Below, piece by piece: positions 8,825 to 16,780 of a DNA stretch of 64,000 nucleotides. How positions within the stretch are numbered: the stretch's first letter is position 1; each line of letters begins with the position of its first letter. The notes beneath the pieces are model-generated. The model made no database searches. It was not told where the DNA came from and saw only the letters and a list, made by a program, of their open reading frames with translations. The translations under genes were made by a program, and so were the position numbers. Source of the DNA: Bacterioplanoides sp. SCSIO 12839 (GTDB taxonomy: Bacteria > Pseudomonadota > Gammaproteobacteria > Pseudomonadales > Oceanobacteraceae); assembly GCF_024397975.1 (NCBI RefSeq), contig NZ_CP073745.1, positions 2,692,501-2,756,500 of the forward strand, in the 5' to 3' direction.

Positions 8825-9373
8825 TTATGGCTGCGAGTTGAAAATGGGACGCCCATACACGGACTCCATCCAGTCTCTGATTTTTTGCCTTTGCCCCCAA
8901 AGCTCGGAAACCTGAAAATCTATACCGTGAATATTCAATCTATATTCATTTTCAAATTTTTCCCCTGCATTCTCGGGAGCAATTATTACAGATAGAATTA
9001 ATCCTGTAATAAACGAAGGCGGTAGATTCCACGTTTGGCCTATACTCATTCCTGTTCGGTTATCAAAGTTAAGGCGTGCGTCCAGTTCACCTTCATGGGC
9101 TATAGATGTTCTGCCAAATTTGTAAATTGCTTGTGGGATTGACAGACCATTGCATTCAATTCGAAAAATGTTCCTGGTAGCAACATGGCTAATGATATCG
9201 AGTTCATCATCTAGAAAGTTTCGAATTCTATTTCCAACACCTTCGCTAGGTCGTCTTCTCTTTGCAGTTTTATCAAGAGCAGGGAAGTAATGTATTAAAG
9301 ACGTCTCGAAGTCTTCGCCCATGAATGCCTTAACACTGTCTTCCATTCTTCGACTTATTGAGCTAGTAGACAT
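8825..9373 (-). CDS. Unrecognised protein with a HEPN-like RxxxxH motif
   Basis: This 182-residue frame is not a family I recognise. The segment FGRTSIAHEGELD contains Arg-x4-His followed by EG, the pattern seen in HEPN-type nuclease folds (Rx4-6H). The predicted helices before it would suit a HEPN bundle. Base composition is visibly more AT-rich than neighbours, and REP-like palindromes lie on both sides, which suggests acquisition. No partner antitoxin or nucleotidyltransferase gene is visible next to it. The C-terminal part has no obvious motif. Confidence 0.5.
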   Translation of the reverse strand: MSTSSISRRMEDSVKAFMGEDFETSLIHYFPALDKTAKRRRPSEGVGNRIRNFLDDELDIISHVATRNIFRIECNGLSIPQAIYKFGRTSIAHEGELDARLNFDNRTGMSIGQTWNLPPSFITGLILSVIIAPENAGEKFENEYRLNIHGIDFQVSELWGQRQKIRDWMESVYGRPIFNSQP

Positions 9374-9652
9374 TTTTCTCTGATCCTAAAAGGCCATAAC
9401 AGTTTAATCACACGCCCTTGCAAGATTGACTACCTTGCAAGCGACACACCTTTCAAAGTTGAAGAAACTCTTCTAGCACTTGGATGCAAACTGATTTAAA
9501 ACAGAAACCTTCCTTAGCAAGATCATTCCCTTCCAGACAAGCGTGTCGTGCACACTATTGACTCTATTGTTTTTAAAATATCACTGGCGGAGAATGCAGA
9601 CAAGCAGGAAAACACAGTATGTAGGGCAAACTTGGCAGAGGCAGAACCATTA

Positions 9653-9674
9653 CCACGCAGAGCGTGGGAACGAG
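9653..9674. repeat. REP-like palindrome, degraded copy 2
   Basis: CCACGC (9653-9658), loop AGA, then GCGTGGGAACGAG. This is the same core as the palindrome at 8636-8660, but the outer left arm has been lost. Between 9374 and 9652 I see no gene. Two nearby CCTTGCAAG octamer-type palindromes at about 9417-9441 are the only other structure. Confidence 0.55.
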
Positions 9675-9726
9675 GGGCTGTGCGGGAGCAAGAGGTGCGC
9701 AAAAATTAGGAAAAAGTACGAGCCAT

Positions 9727-9790
9727 AAAAAAACACCGATACGCTCTCCATCCGATATGAGGTCGGTATCAGACGGAAAACGTATCGGTG
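9727..9790 (-). terminator. Second hairpin downstream of aceF, with T-run
   Basis: On the minus strand the perfect 10-base arms CACCGATACG and CGTATCGGTG enclose a 37-base loop and are followed by seven T residues. The loop can form its own small stem (CCGA/TCGG). The long structured loop is unusual for a simple terminator. Confidence 0.6.
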
Positions 9791-9799
9791 TTGCGCTGG

Positions 9800-9858
9800 A
9801 AAAAACCTGGCCCTGAATCCCCGCTCTCGAATACCGGAGATTCAGCCACCTTACCAGG
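9800..9858 (-). terminator. Rho-independent terminator of aceEF
   Basis: On the minus strand, outer arms CCTGG/CCAGG enclose a 10-base inner stem (CTGAATCTCC with GGGGATTCAG), followed by six T residues. It lies about 65 bases after the aceF stop. With the hairpin at 9727-9790 it forms a tandem pair. Confidence 0.7.
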
Positions 9859-9923
9859 CTTTTAATCACCCTCTTTTCAAAGGGCATTCTTCATTTGTTG
9901 CTGTGCATTCAATCTACTAAATA

Positions 9924-11597
9924 TCACAGCACCAAACGACGAATATCACTGATCATAGCGACCAGAGTGGTAAAGAATCGACCACAATCTGCGCCATTAA
10001 TTGCGCGGTGATCGTACGATACTGCCAACGGCAGCATGTTGCGTGGTTCGAACTCTTTACCATTCCAGATTGGCTTAATCTGGGCTTTTGATACGCCCAT
10101 AATCGCCACTTCTGGGGTATTCACAATCGGCGTAAATCCGGTGCCGCCAATCGCACCCAGGCTGGAGATGGTGAAACAACCACCCTGCATTTCCACCGGT
10201 TTTAATTTACCGGCACGGGCTTTAGCTGCCAGTTCGTTGCTTTCTTCCGCCAGTTCCCAAATGCCTTTTTTATCGGCATCGCGAATCACCGGAACCACCA
10301 GGCCGTTGGGTGTATCCACCGCCATACCAATATGAACGTAGTGTTTTTGCACCATGTGTTCGCCATCGGCGTGCAGCGATACGTTAAAGCTTGGTTCAGC
10401 ACGCAATGCCATCGCCGCCGCTTTAATCAGGAACGGCATTGGCGTTAATTTCACACCGCGACGTTCAGCTTCGGCTTTCATGTCTTTACGGAACGCATCG
10501 AGATCGGAAATATCCGCTTCGTCGAACTGCGTTACGTGGGGCACGTTTAACCAGGCGCGTGACATATTGGCAGCGGTGAGCTTTTTAATTTTGCTCATCG
10601 GTTGCATGTCGATTTCACCAAACTGGGAGAAATCAATTTCCGGAACGGCTGGAATACCCGAGCCAGACGTGACGGCCACCTGACCGGATTCCGCTTTCTG
10701 AATCAGATCTTTTACATAGGCACGAATATCGTCTTTGGTAATACGATTGCGCGCACCAGAGCCTTTTACCTTGGTTAAATCGACACCGAGCTGACGCGCC
10801 AACCGACGTGATGACGGACCGGCATAAACTCCTTTGCCTTCTACCACAGCCTTAGACTCTGCATCTTGCGCTGCCGCTACAGGCTCTGCTTTTACTGGTG
10901 CAGGTGCCGAAGCTGGCTGAGATGCCGACGCTGGTTTTTCTGCCACAGGCTCAGGTGCTGACTCAGATGCTGGAGCAGCGACCGGAGTAGTTTCAGAGTT
11001 TGAAGTGGTTAATACGGCATAGACATCACCCTCATTAACCTTATCGCCCACCGCGACTTTAAACTCGACCAGAGTACCGGCTTGTGGTGCTGGTACGTCC
11101 ATGCTGGCTTTATCGGTTTCCAGTACCAGCAGCGAATCTTCCGCTTCGACGCTGGCGCCTGGCTCAACACTTAATTCGATAATATCGACATCGGTGGCAC
11201 CGCCCAGATCCGGTACGGTTAACTCGATGGTTTCACTGGCTGTAGGTGCTGCAGCAGGGGTTGTGGTAGGGGTGGCAGGTGCCGCAGCCGGCGCTTCCAC
11301 AACTGCCTCAGGCTCTGCAACGGGTTCAACCGCAGCTTCAGATACCGGTGCATCAGATGCTTCGCTGGTCAGCGCCAGAATATCCGAGCCTTCAGAAACG
11401 GTATCGCCCACCTTCACCAATAATTCAGTAACCACACCCGCATGACTGGAGGGTACTTCCATGGTGGCTTTATCCGTCTCCAGAACAATTAAGTCCTGTT
11501 CGACGTCAACGCTGTCACCCACTGCGACTGAAATTTCAATAATTTCGACGTTTTCTGAACCGCCGAGATCCGGCACTTTAACGATAATATTGCTCAT
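9924..11597 (-). CDS. aceF: Pyruvate dehydrogenase E2, dihydrolipoyl acetyltransferase
   Basis: This 557-residue protein shows the E2 domain order. There are two lipoyl domains with lipoylated lysines in ETDKATMEV (K43) and ETDKASMDV (K163), joined by Ala/Pro/Glu-rich linkers. A peripheral-subunit-binding domain follows (about 257-296, PSSRRLARQLGVDL), then the catalytic domain (about 335-557) with active-site YDHRAINGAD around residue 530. The enzyme transfers acetyl groups from lipoyl to CoA. GGAGG lies seven bases upstream of the ATG. It follows aceE by 14 bases. No lpd (E3) gene follows within the window. Confidence 0.95.
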   Translation of the reverse strand: MSNIIVKVPDLGGSENVEIIEISVAVGDSVDVEQDLIVLETDKATMEVPSSHAGVVTELLVKVGDTVSEGSDILALTSEASDAPVSEAAVEPVAEPEAVVEAPAAAPATPTTTPAAAPTASETIELTVPDLGGATDVDIIELSVEPGASVEAEDSLLVLETDKASMDVPAPQAGTLVEFKVAVGDKVNEGDVYAVLTTSNSETTPVAAPASESAPEPVAEKPASASQPASAPAPVKAEPVAAAQDAESKAVVEGKGVYAGPSSRRLARQLGVDLTKVKGSGARNRITKDDIRAYVKDLIQKAESGQVAVTSGSGIPAVPEIDFSQFGEIDMQPMSKIKKLTAANMSRAWLNVPHVTQFDEADISDLDAFRKDMKAEAERRGVKLTPMPFLIKAAAMALRAEPSFNVSLHADGEHMVQKHYVHIGMAVDTPNGLVVPVIRDADKKGIWELAEESNELAAKARAGKLKPVEMQGGCFTISSLGAIGGTGFTPIVNTPEVAIMGVSKAQIKPIWNGKEFEPRNMLPLAVSYDHRAINGADCGRFFTTLVAMISDIRRLVL

Positions 11598-11611
11598 TGT
11601 TTTGCCTCCTC

Positions 11612-14269
11612 TCAGCTCAGGGTTGGGTCCAGTTTTTCGGCATCAATACCTAAATGCACACGGGCTTTTTCCAGTTCTTTTACATCGAACTTGCCGTCTT
11701 TTGCCAGGCTGGTTAATGCCGCCAGTACGATAAATTCACGGCTGACTTCGAAGAACTGACGTAATTTTTTACGCGTATCCGAGCGACCAAAACCGTCGGT
11801 ACCCAGCACTTTATATTCACCCGGTACAAAGGCGCGTAATTGTTCGCCGTAGGATTTAATGTAATCCGAAGCAAAAATAACCGGGCCACTTTGTGTGCTT
11901 AATTGCTGAGTGATGTAAGGCACTTCGGCTTCTTTTTCCGGATGCAGCAGGTTGTTACGCTCACAACGCTGACCGTCACGGGCCAGTTCGTTAACGGACG
12001 TCACACTCCAGATATCCGATTCAACACCGTAGTCTTCACGCAGAATATCCGCCGCCGCTTCCACTTCACGTAAAATGGTACCGGAGCCCATCAATTGAAC
12101 ACGGGCATCAGACTTCTTAGTCTTTTTACCTTCTTTCAGTTGATACATACCTTTGATGATGCCTTCTTCCGCACCTTCTGGCATTTCCGGATGAACGTAG
12201 TTTTCGTTCATGGTGGTGATGTAGTAGAAGCAGTTTTCCTGATCGTCGTACATACGTTTCAGGCCATCCTGAATAATCACCGCCAGTTCAAAACCGTACG
12301 TCGGATCATAGGAGTGACAGTTCGGAATGGTGTGTGCCATTAAATGACTGTGACCGTCCTGATGCTGCAAACCTTCACCGTTTAATGTGGTACGGCCGGC
12401 GGTTGCACCAATTAAGAAACCGCGTGCCTGAATATCACCTGCCGCCCAGGCCAGATCACCAATACGCTGGAAACCAAACATGGAGTAGAACACGTAGAAC
12501 GGAATCATCGGGCAGTTGGAGTTGCTATACGCTGTTGCGTTGGCAATCCAGGCTGACATGGCACCGGCTTCATTGATGCCCTCTTCCATGATCTGGCCTT
12601 TTTTATCTTCCTTGTAATACATGATCTGGCTGTGATCATGCGGGGTATATTTCTGACCCGCGGAAGAATAAATACCCAGTTGGCGGAACATACCTTCCAT
12701 ACCAAAGGTACGCGCTTCGTCCGGCACAATCGGCACAATACGCTTGCCAATTTCTTTGTCTTTAACCAGTTGTGACAACACCCGCACAAAGCTCATGGTG
12801 GACGACATCTGACGTTCGCCACTGCCGGTCAGCTGGCCTTTAAAAGCGTCCAGAGCAGGTACTTTTAATGGCTCAAAATCGGTACGACGGGATGGCACCG
12901 GACCGTGCAACGCTTCGCGACGTTCACGCATGTATTTCATTTCCGGGCTGTCTGGCGCCGGGCGATAATACGGAACGGTTTCTAATTCTTTATCGGTTAA
13001 TGGAATCGCAAATTTATCGCGGAAACCTTTTAACGATTCAATATCCAGTTTTTTCACTGAGTGGGTATCGTTAGCGGCTTCACCCGCATCACCCATGCCA
13101 TAACCTTTTACGGTTTGCGCCAGGATCACGGTTGGCTGACCTTTATGCGTCATGGCTTCAGCATAGGCGGCATACACTTTAAACGGATCGTGACCACCAC
13201 GGTTTAACTTGGCAATATCTTCATCGGTTAACTCAGCAGCCAGCTCCGCCAGCTCCGGGTATTCGCCAAAGAAGTGTTCACGGGTATAAGCCGGGCCGTT
13301 AGCTTTGTAGTTTTGCAGATCGCCATCAACCACTTCGTCCATGCGCTTTTGCAACATGCCGTTGGTGTCTTTTTCCATCAATACATCCCAATGGCGACCC
13401 CAGACGACTTTAATCACGTTCCAGCCAGCACCGCGGAACACACCTTCCAGTTCCTGCATGATTTTGCCGTTACCACGCACCGGGCCATCCAGACGCTGCA
13501 GATTACAGTTCACCACGAAGATCAGGTTCTCTAACTGCTCACGGCCCGCCAGAGAAATCGCACCCAGTGTTTCCGGCTCATCACATTCACCGTCGCCCAG
13601 GAATGCCCAGACCTTACGATCACCGCGAGGCGATAACTCACGTGCCGACAAATAACGCATCACGTGCGCCTGGTAAATTGCCTGAATCGGACCTAAGCCC
13701 ATGGATACGGTTGGGAACTGCCAATAGTCTGGCATCAGCCATGGATGTGGGTAAGAAGAAAGGCCATTGCCATCCACCTCACGACGGAAGTTATCCAGCT
13801 GCTCTTCATCAAAACGACCTTCCAGGTAAGAGCGGGCATACATACCCGGCGCTACATGGCCCTGAAAATAAATCAGATCACCCAGGTGACCATTCTCATT
13901 ACCGCGGAAGAAATAGTTAAAACCAACATCGTACAAAGTAGCGGAAGAAGCAAATGAGGCAATATGCCCACCCAGACCTTCATCGTTATCGTTAGCACGC
14001 ATCACCATGGCCAGCGCATTCCAACGAATTAATGAACGAATACGGCGCTCCATAAACAAGTCGCCAGGCATTCTTTTTTCTTTTTCAGGTGGGATCGTAT
14101 TGCGATATGGCGTGGTAATCGCCTGAGGTAAAGCAACCCCTTTATCCAGGGCATTATCGAATAATTGCTTGAGCAGGAAAGCAGCACGCTCAGGTCCGGC
14201 ATGGCGGATAGTGGCATGTAATGAATCCAGCCACTCCTGGGTTTCATAGACATCGATATCGTCGGTCAT
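11612..14269 (-). CDS. aceE: Pyruvate dehydrogenase E1 component (homodimeric)
   Basis: This 885-residue protein has the length and motifs of the gammaproteobacterial homodimeric E1. The thiamine diphosphate motif is GDGECDEPE with downstream NCNLQRLDG, and further landmarks are KGYGMGDAGE and HDHSQIMYYKEDKKG. It decarboxylates pyruvate and acetylates the lipoyl domains of AceF. AGGA lies upstream of the ATG. It is the first gene of aceE-aceF, with a PdhR-like operator about 55 bases upstream (14324-14338). Confidence 0.96.
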   Translation of the reverse strand: MTDDIDVYETQEWLDSLHATIRHAGPERAAFLLKQLFDNALDKGVALPQAITTPYRNTIPPEKEKRMPGDLFMERRIRSLIRWNALAMVMRANDNDEGLGGHIASFASSATLYDVGFNYFFRGNENGHLGDLIYFQGHVAPGMYARSYLEGRFDEEQLDNFRREVDGNGLSSYPHPWLMPDYWQFPTVSMGLGPIQAIYQAHVMRYLSARELSPRGDRKVWAFLGDGECDEPETLGAISLAGREQLENLIFVVNCNLQRLDGPVRGNGKIMQELEGVFRGAGWNVIKVVWGRHWDVLMEKDTNGMLQKRMDEVVDGDLQNYKANGPAYTREHFFGEYPELAELAAELTDEDIAKLNRGGHDPFKVYAAYAEAMTHKGQPTVILAQTVKGYGMGDAGEAANDTHSVKKLDIESLKGFRDKFAIPLTDKELETVPYYRPAPDSPEMKYMRERREALHGPVPSRRTDFEPLKVPALDAFKGQLTGSGERQMSSTMSFVRVLSQLVKDKEIGKRIVPIVPDEARTFGMEGMFRQLGIYSSAGQKYTPHDHSQIMYYKEDKKGQIMEEGINEAGAMSAWIANATAYSNSNCPMIPFYVFYSMFGFQRIGDLAWAAGDIQARGFLIGATAGRTTLNGEGLQHQDGHSHLMAHTIPNCHSYDPTYGFELAVIIQDGLKRMYDDQENCFYYITTMNENYVHPEMPEGAEEGIIKGMYQLKEGKKTKKSDARVQLMGSGTILREVEAAADILREDYGVESDIWSVTSVNELARDGQRCERNNLLHPEKEAEVPYITQQLSTQSGPVIFASDYIKSYGEQLRAFVPGEYKVLGTDGFGRSDTRKKLRQFFEVSREFIVLAALTSLAKDGKFDVKELEKARVHLGIDAEKLDPTLS

Positions 14270-14323
14270 TGATTAATCCTGTCAGTTTTCAACAAAGTTA
14301 ACATTAAGCAAACCGAGAAAAAT

Positions 14324-14338
14324 ATTGGTCTTACCTAT
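14324..14338. promoter_or_regulatory. PdhR-type operator before aceE
   Basis: ATTGGTCTTACCTAT matches the PdhR consensus ATTGGTnnnACCAAT at all but two positions. It lies about 55 bases upstream of the aceE start, the expected place for repression of the pyruvate dehydrogenase operon. Confidence 0.62.
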
Positions 14339-14733
14339 TATCCTTTTATATTCGAAAAGCTAATAAATGCCTTTAAAAGAAGAATATTAAGACTCGCGAA
14401 TGTAACCATTATCATACATTCACAGAATTTATTCCCGTCATTTCTTTATCTGATAAAGAGTTTGACCGTTTTTGAGAGGCACCACAAGCTCCCCCTGTAG
14501 TTTTTTTACATGAGAAGAAGCAATTGCCTACTAAGGTCTAAAACAGAAAGAACACCACATCTGACAGCCATTGGATAACTGCCAATCACTAGTGAGTGAA
14601 ACTACGAGGAGAAAGGAAAACTACTCATTTGAAACTACTCATGTAAAACATGAGCGAAAAGGAGGAAACCGCTTACGACTGTTACCACTGCTGTCGCTAT
14701 ATCGCTGTAAACGGTTATGATCAGAAGCGTCGT
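14339..14733. other. Intergenic region without a recognised gene
   Basis: Between the PdhR box and the FKBP gene stop I find no supported gene. There are three short repeats of the form GAAACTAC (about 14598-14640) and a small hairpin CTCATGT/ACATGAG at about 14637-14653. No convincing terminator is seen. Confidence 0.5.
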
Positions 14734-15204
14734 TTATTGAATCGCAATCAGTTCAACATCAAAAATCAGTAAAGAGCCTGGCGGAATACTGCCTGCCGCC
14801 CGATCTCCGTAAGCCAGCGCAGAAGGAATAAATAAGCGGGTTTTGCCACCTTCTTTCATCAGCTGCAGCCCTTCGGTCCAACCCGGAATCACCTGATTTA
14901 AACCAAACGAAATTGGCTGGCCACGCTCAACCGAGCTATCAAACACACTGCCATCAATCAACGTGCCGTGGTAATGCACTTTCACCATATCCGTTGCCGC
15001 AGGGCTGGCGCCAGTACCCTCTTCAAGCACCTTGTACTGTAAGCCTGAGCGGGTTTGTTGCACACCGTCTTTGGTCGCATTTTCATTCCAGAACTCAGCC
15101 GCTTTGACCTTATTCTCTTCCGCCTGCTTCTTAACACCGGTCGCACGGCGGATAGCCCACACCACCAGCGCGACGATAATGATTGCAGCAATGATATTCA
15201 TCAT
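14734..15204 (-). CDS. Membrane-anchored FKBP-type peptidyl-prolyl isomerase
   Basis: The protein begins with a single hydrophobic helix (NIIAAIIIVALVVWAI), then a charged spacer and a complete FKBP domain (VKVHYHGTLIDGSVFDSS to GSLLIFDVELIAI). It should catalyse proline isomerisation, with the domain held at the inner membrane. The open frame extends to 15300, but the ATG at 15204 has CAGGT at suitable distance and starts directly at the membrane helix, so I chose it. Length is about 156 residues. It is divergent from the HDOD gene. Confidence 0.85.
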   Translation of the reverse strand: MMNIIAAIIIVALVVWAIRRATGVKKQAEENKVKAAEFWNENATKDGVQQTRSGLQYKVLEEGTGASPAATDMVKVHYHGTLIDGSVFDSSVERGQPISFGLNQVIPGWTEGLQLMKEGGKTRLFIPSALAYGDRAAGSIPPGSLLIFDVELIAIQ

Positions 15205-15341
15205 GACAATTACCTGCTTGCCGTTATAGAAAAAAGACAATGATAACAGAGCCTTAAGCGGCGTTCTAAAACAGAATGAAACAGGCAATTCTGGCATCAA
15301 GCGCTATAGTTAAGGCAGCGTACTATGTTAATGAGCCAGTT

Positions 15342-16199
15342 ATGTCAGAAACTCAGGAAACCAACCAACCCATTAACCTGCAAGGGAAGATTGAAATACC
15401 ACCGCCACCGGCAATCATTGAGACACTGAGTCGCTCAATGGCGGACCTCAATACCATTGGCAAAATGATTGCTGAGCAGGAAGCGTTAGCGAGCGAAGTG
15501 GTGAATACCATCAACGCCCCCTGCTTTAATCTGGTACGCAACATTGCCAATATTGAAGAAGCCGTTCGTTTTCTGGGCCATGAACGCATTGTTCGCCTGG
15601 CAACCGCCCGCTCATTAAGGGCTTCTTTCTTTACTAGCAGTCAAAGCTTTCCGGAAGAGATCTGGAATGTCGCCAACCGGGTGGCGGTGGCTTGTGTACT
15701 TATTGCCAAGGAATTAAAGCTGGCTGAAAGCGACAGCGCCTATGAAATTGGTTTATTTCATAACATCGGCATGGCATTACTGTATAACCATACCAGCCGC
15801 TATCGGGTGATTGTTAAAGCCGCTTATCGTCATGAGAGTGGCGCGATCAGCGCTTTTGAGAAACATCACCTGGGCGTTACTCATGCTGAAATCAGCGGTC
15901 AGTTGGCCAAGCGCTGGCTGGTAGACGACATGGCGGTTGAGGTCATTTCGCATCATCACGCTTCGCAGTGGATCAATCAGCAATTTAAAGAAAATGCCAA
16001 TGAGGAAATGCTGAATCTGATGGCCATGCTCAAGCTGGCTGAACGTATCTCCCATTCCTGTGGTTATATTGCACAAGCTCATCAGAACTACGAATGGCAA
16101 CGCGTGGCTCCGGCCATTCTGAATTACCTGGGCCTGAATGAAGCACAACTGGAGCGGTTGAAACGGCATGTGCTGGAGGGCATGAAACAGGAAAGCTGA
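15342..16199 (+). CDS. HDOD-domain signalling protein
   Basis: This is an HDOD protein of about 285 residues. The domain starts at IPPPPAIIETLSRSM and includes LGHERIVRLATARSLR and the partial HD-like EIGLFHNIGMALL. HDOD proteins are non-catalytic relatives of HD phosphohydrolases used in signalling and stress responses. The frame is open from an ATG at 15276. The ATG at 15342 has GAG six bases upstream and removes a non-conserved extension, but the start is uncertain. Its target pathway cannot be inferred. Confidence 0.8.
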   Translation: MSETQETNQPINLQGKIEIPPPPAIIETLSRSMADLNTIGKMIAEQEALASEVVNTINAPCFNLVRNIANIEEAVRFLGHERIVRLATARSLRASFFTSSQSFPEEIWNVANRVAVACVLIAKELKLAESDSAYEIGLFHNIGMALLYNHTSRYRVIVKAAYRHESGAISAFEKHHLGVTHAEISGQLAKRWLVDDMAVEVISHHHASQWINQQFKENANEEMLNLMAMLKLAERISHSCGYIAQAHQNYEWQRVAPAILNYLGLNEAQLERLKRHVLEGMKQES

Positions 16200-16259
16200 G
16201 AGTACAAAGGGAAGGATACTCAGGGAAAAGTACAAAGGGTTTACATACACCTCACTTTA

Positions 16260-16278
16260 AATGATAATAATTATCATT
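16260..16278. promoter_or_regulatory. Fur box (perfect 19-bp palindrome)
   Basis: AATGATAATAATTATCATT is a perfect 9-1-9 palindrome and matches the Fur 7-1-7 core TGATAATnATTATCA exactly. It lies about 22 bases before the GTG start of the ferritin-like gene, so iron-Fur repression of the following two genes is expected. Confidence 0.85.
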
Positions 16279-16300
16279 AACAAAGATGAGGAGTTTCTCT

Positions 16301-16780
16301 GTGTTTATCGCCACTCAATCAACCACATCTGAAAAACGCTCACAAAAACTGATCAGCCTTCTTAAAACCGTCGCGGACAATGAACGCCAGACCCACAAGC
16401 TGTATACCGATTTTTTGCAATCATCACACAGCATCAGTGATGATATTACCGATCTTTGTCATACCGCTCTGCACGAGGATAAGAGCCACTTCGATGAGAT
16501 TCTCGCCTGCTTAAAACGCTTGGAAGCAACGTCTCATTCACAACAGGCTCAAAAACTTTTCTTTACGCCAGAGTATCCACTGACCACCGAGAATTTATTA
16601 CAACACCTGCGCGATATCGAAGCTTTCTCCGTGAAGGCTTATAACGAAATCTGCAATATCTCAATGGAATACGACTATCAAGTATTCGACTTATCGTATC
16701 GCAACATGAATGAAAATCTGGCTCATCTCGATTTTGTCAGTAATCTTCTTAACAACTTGCATGCAGGTGAGCGTTTGTGA
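16301..16780 (+). CDS. Ferritin-like four-helix protein, Fur-controlled
   Basis: The protein of about 159 residues is almost entirely helical. Carboxylate and histidine residues are placed as in ferritin-like di-iron folds: DNERQTHKL in helix 1, HEDKSHFDE in helix 2, DIEAFSVKAYNEI in helix 3 and MNENLAHLDF in helix 4. I cannot assign a named family. The frame is open from an ATG at 16286. The GTG at 16301 has a perfect GAGGAG (16288-16293) seven bases upstream and is preferred. Its stop overlaps the next start (GTGA), so the two are translationally coupled under the Fur box. Confidence 0.7.
   Translation: MFIATQSTTSEKRSQKLISLLKTVADNERQTHKLYTDFLQSSHSISDDITDLCHTALHEDKSHFDEILACLKRLEATSHSQQAQKLFFTPEYPLTTENLLQHLRDIEAFSVKAYNEICNISMEYDYQVFDLSYRNMNENLAHLDFVSNLLNNLHAGERL

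Noticed and set aside
11101-11445. Ala/Ser-rich plus-strand frame inside aceF
   Set aside because: It is a shadow of the Ala/Pro/Glu-rich lipoyl linkers on the other strand.
14650-14772. A 40-codon plus-strand frame starting ATGAGCGAAAAGGAGG with a cluster of cysteines
   Set aside because: It has no ribosome-binding site before its ATG, overlaps the FKBP gene on the opposite strand, and resembles nothing I know.
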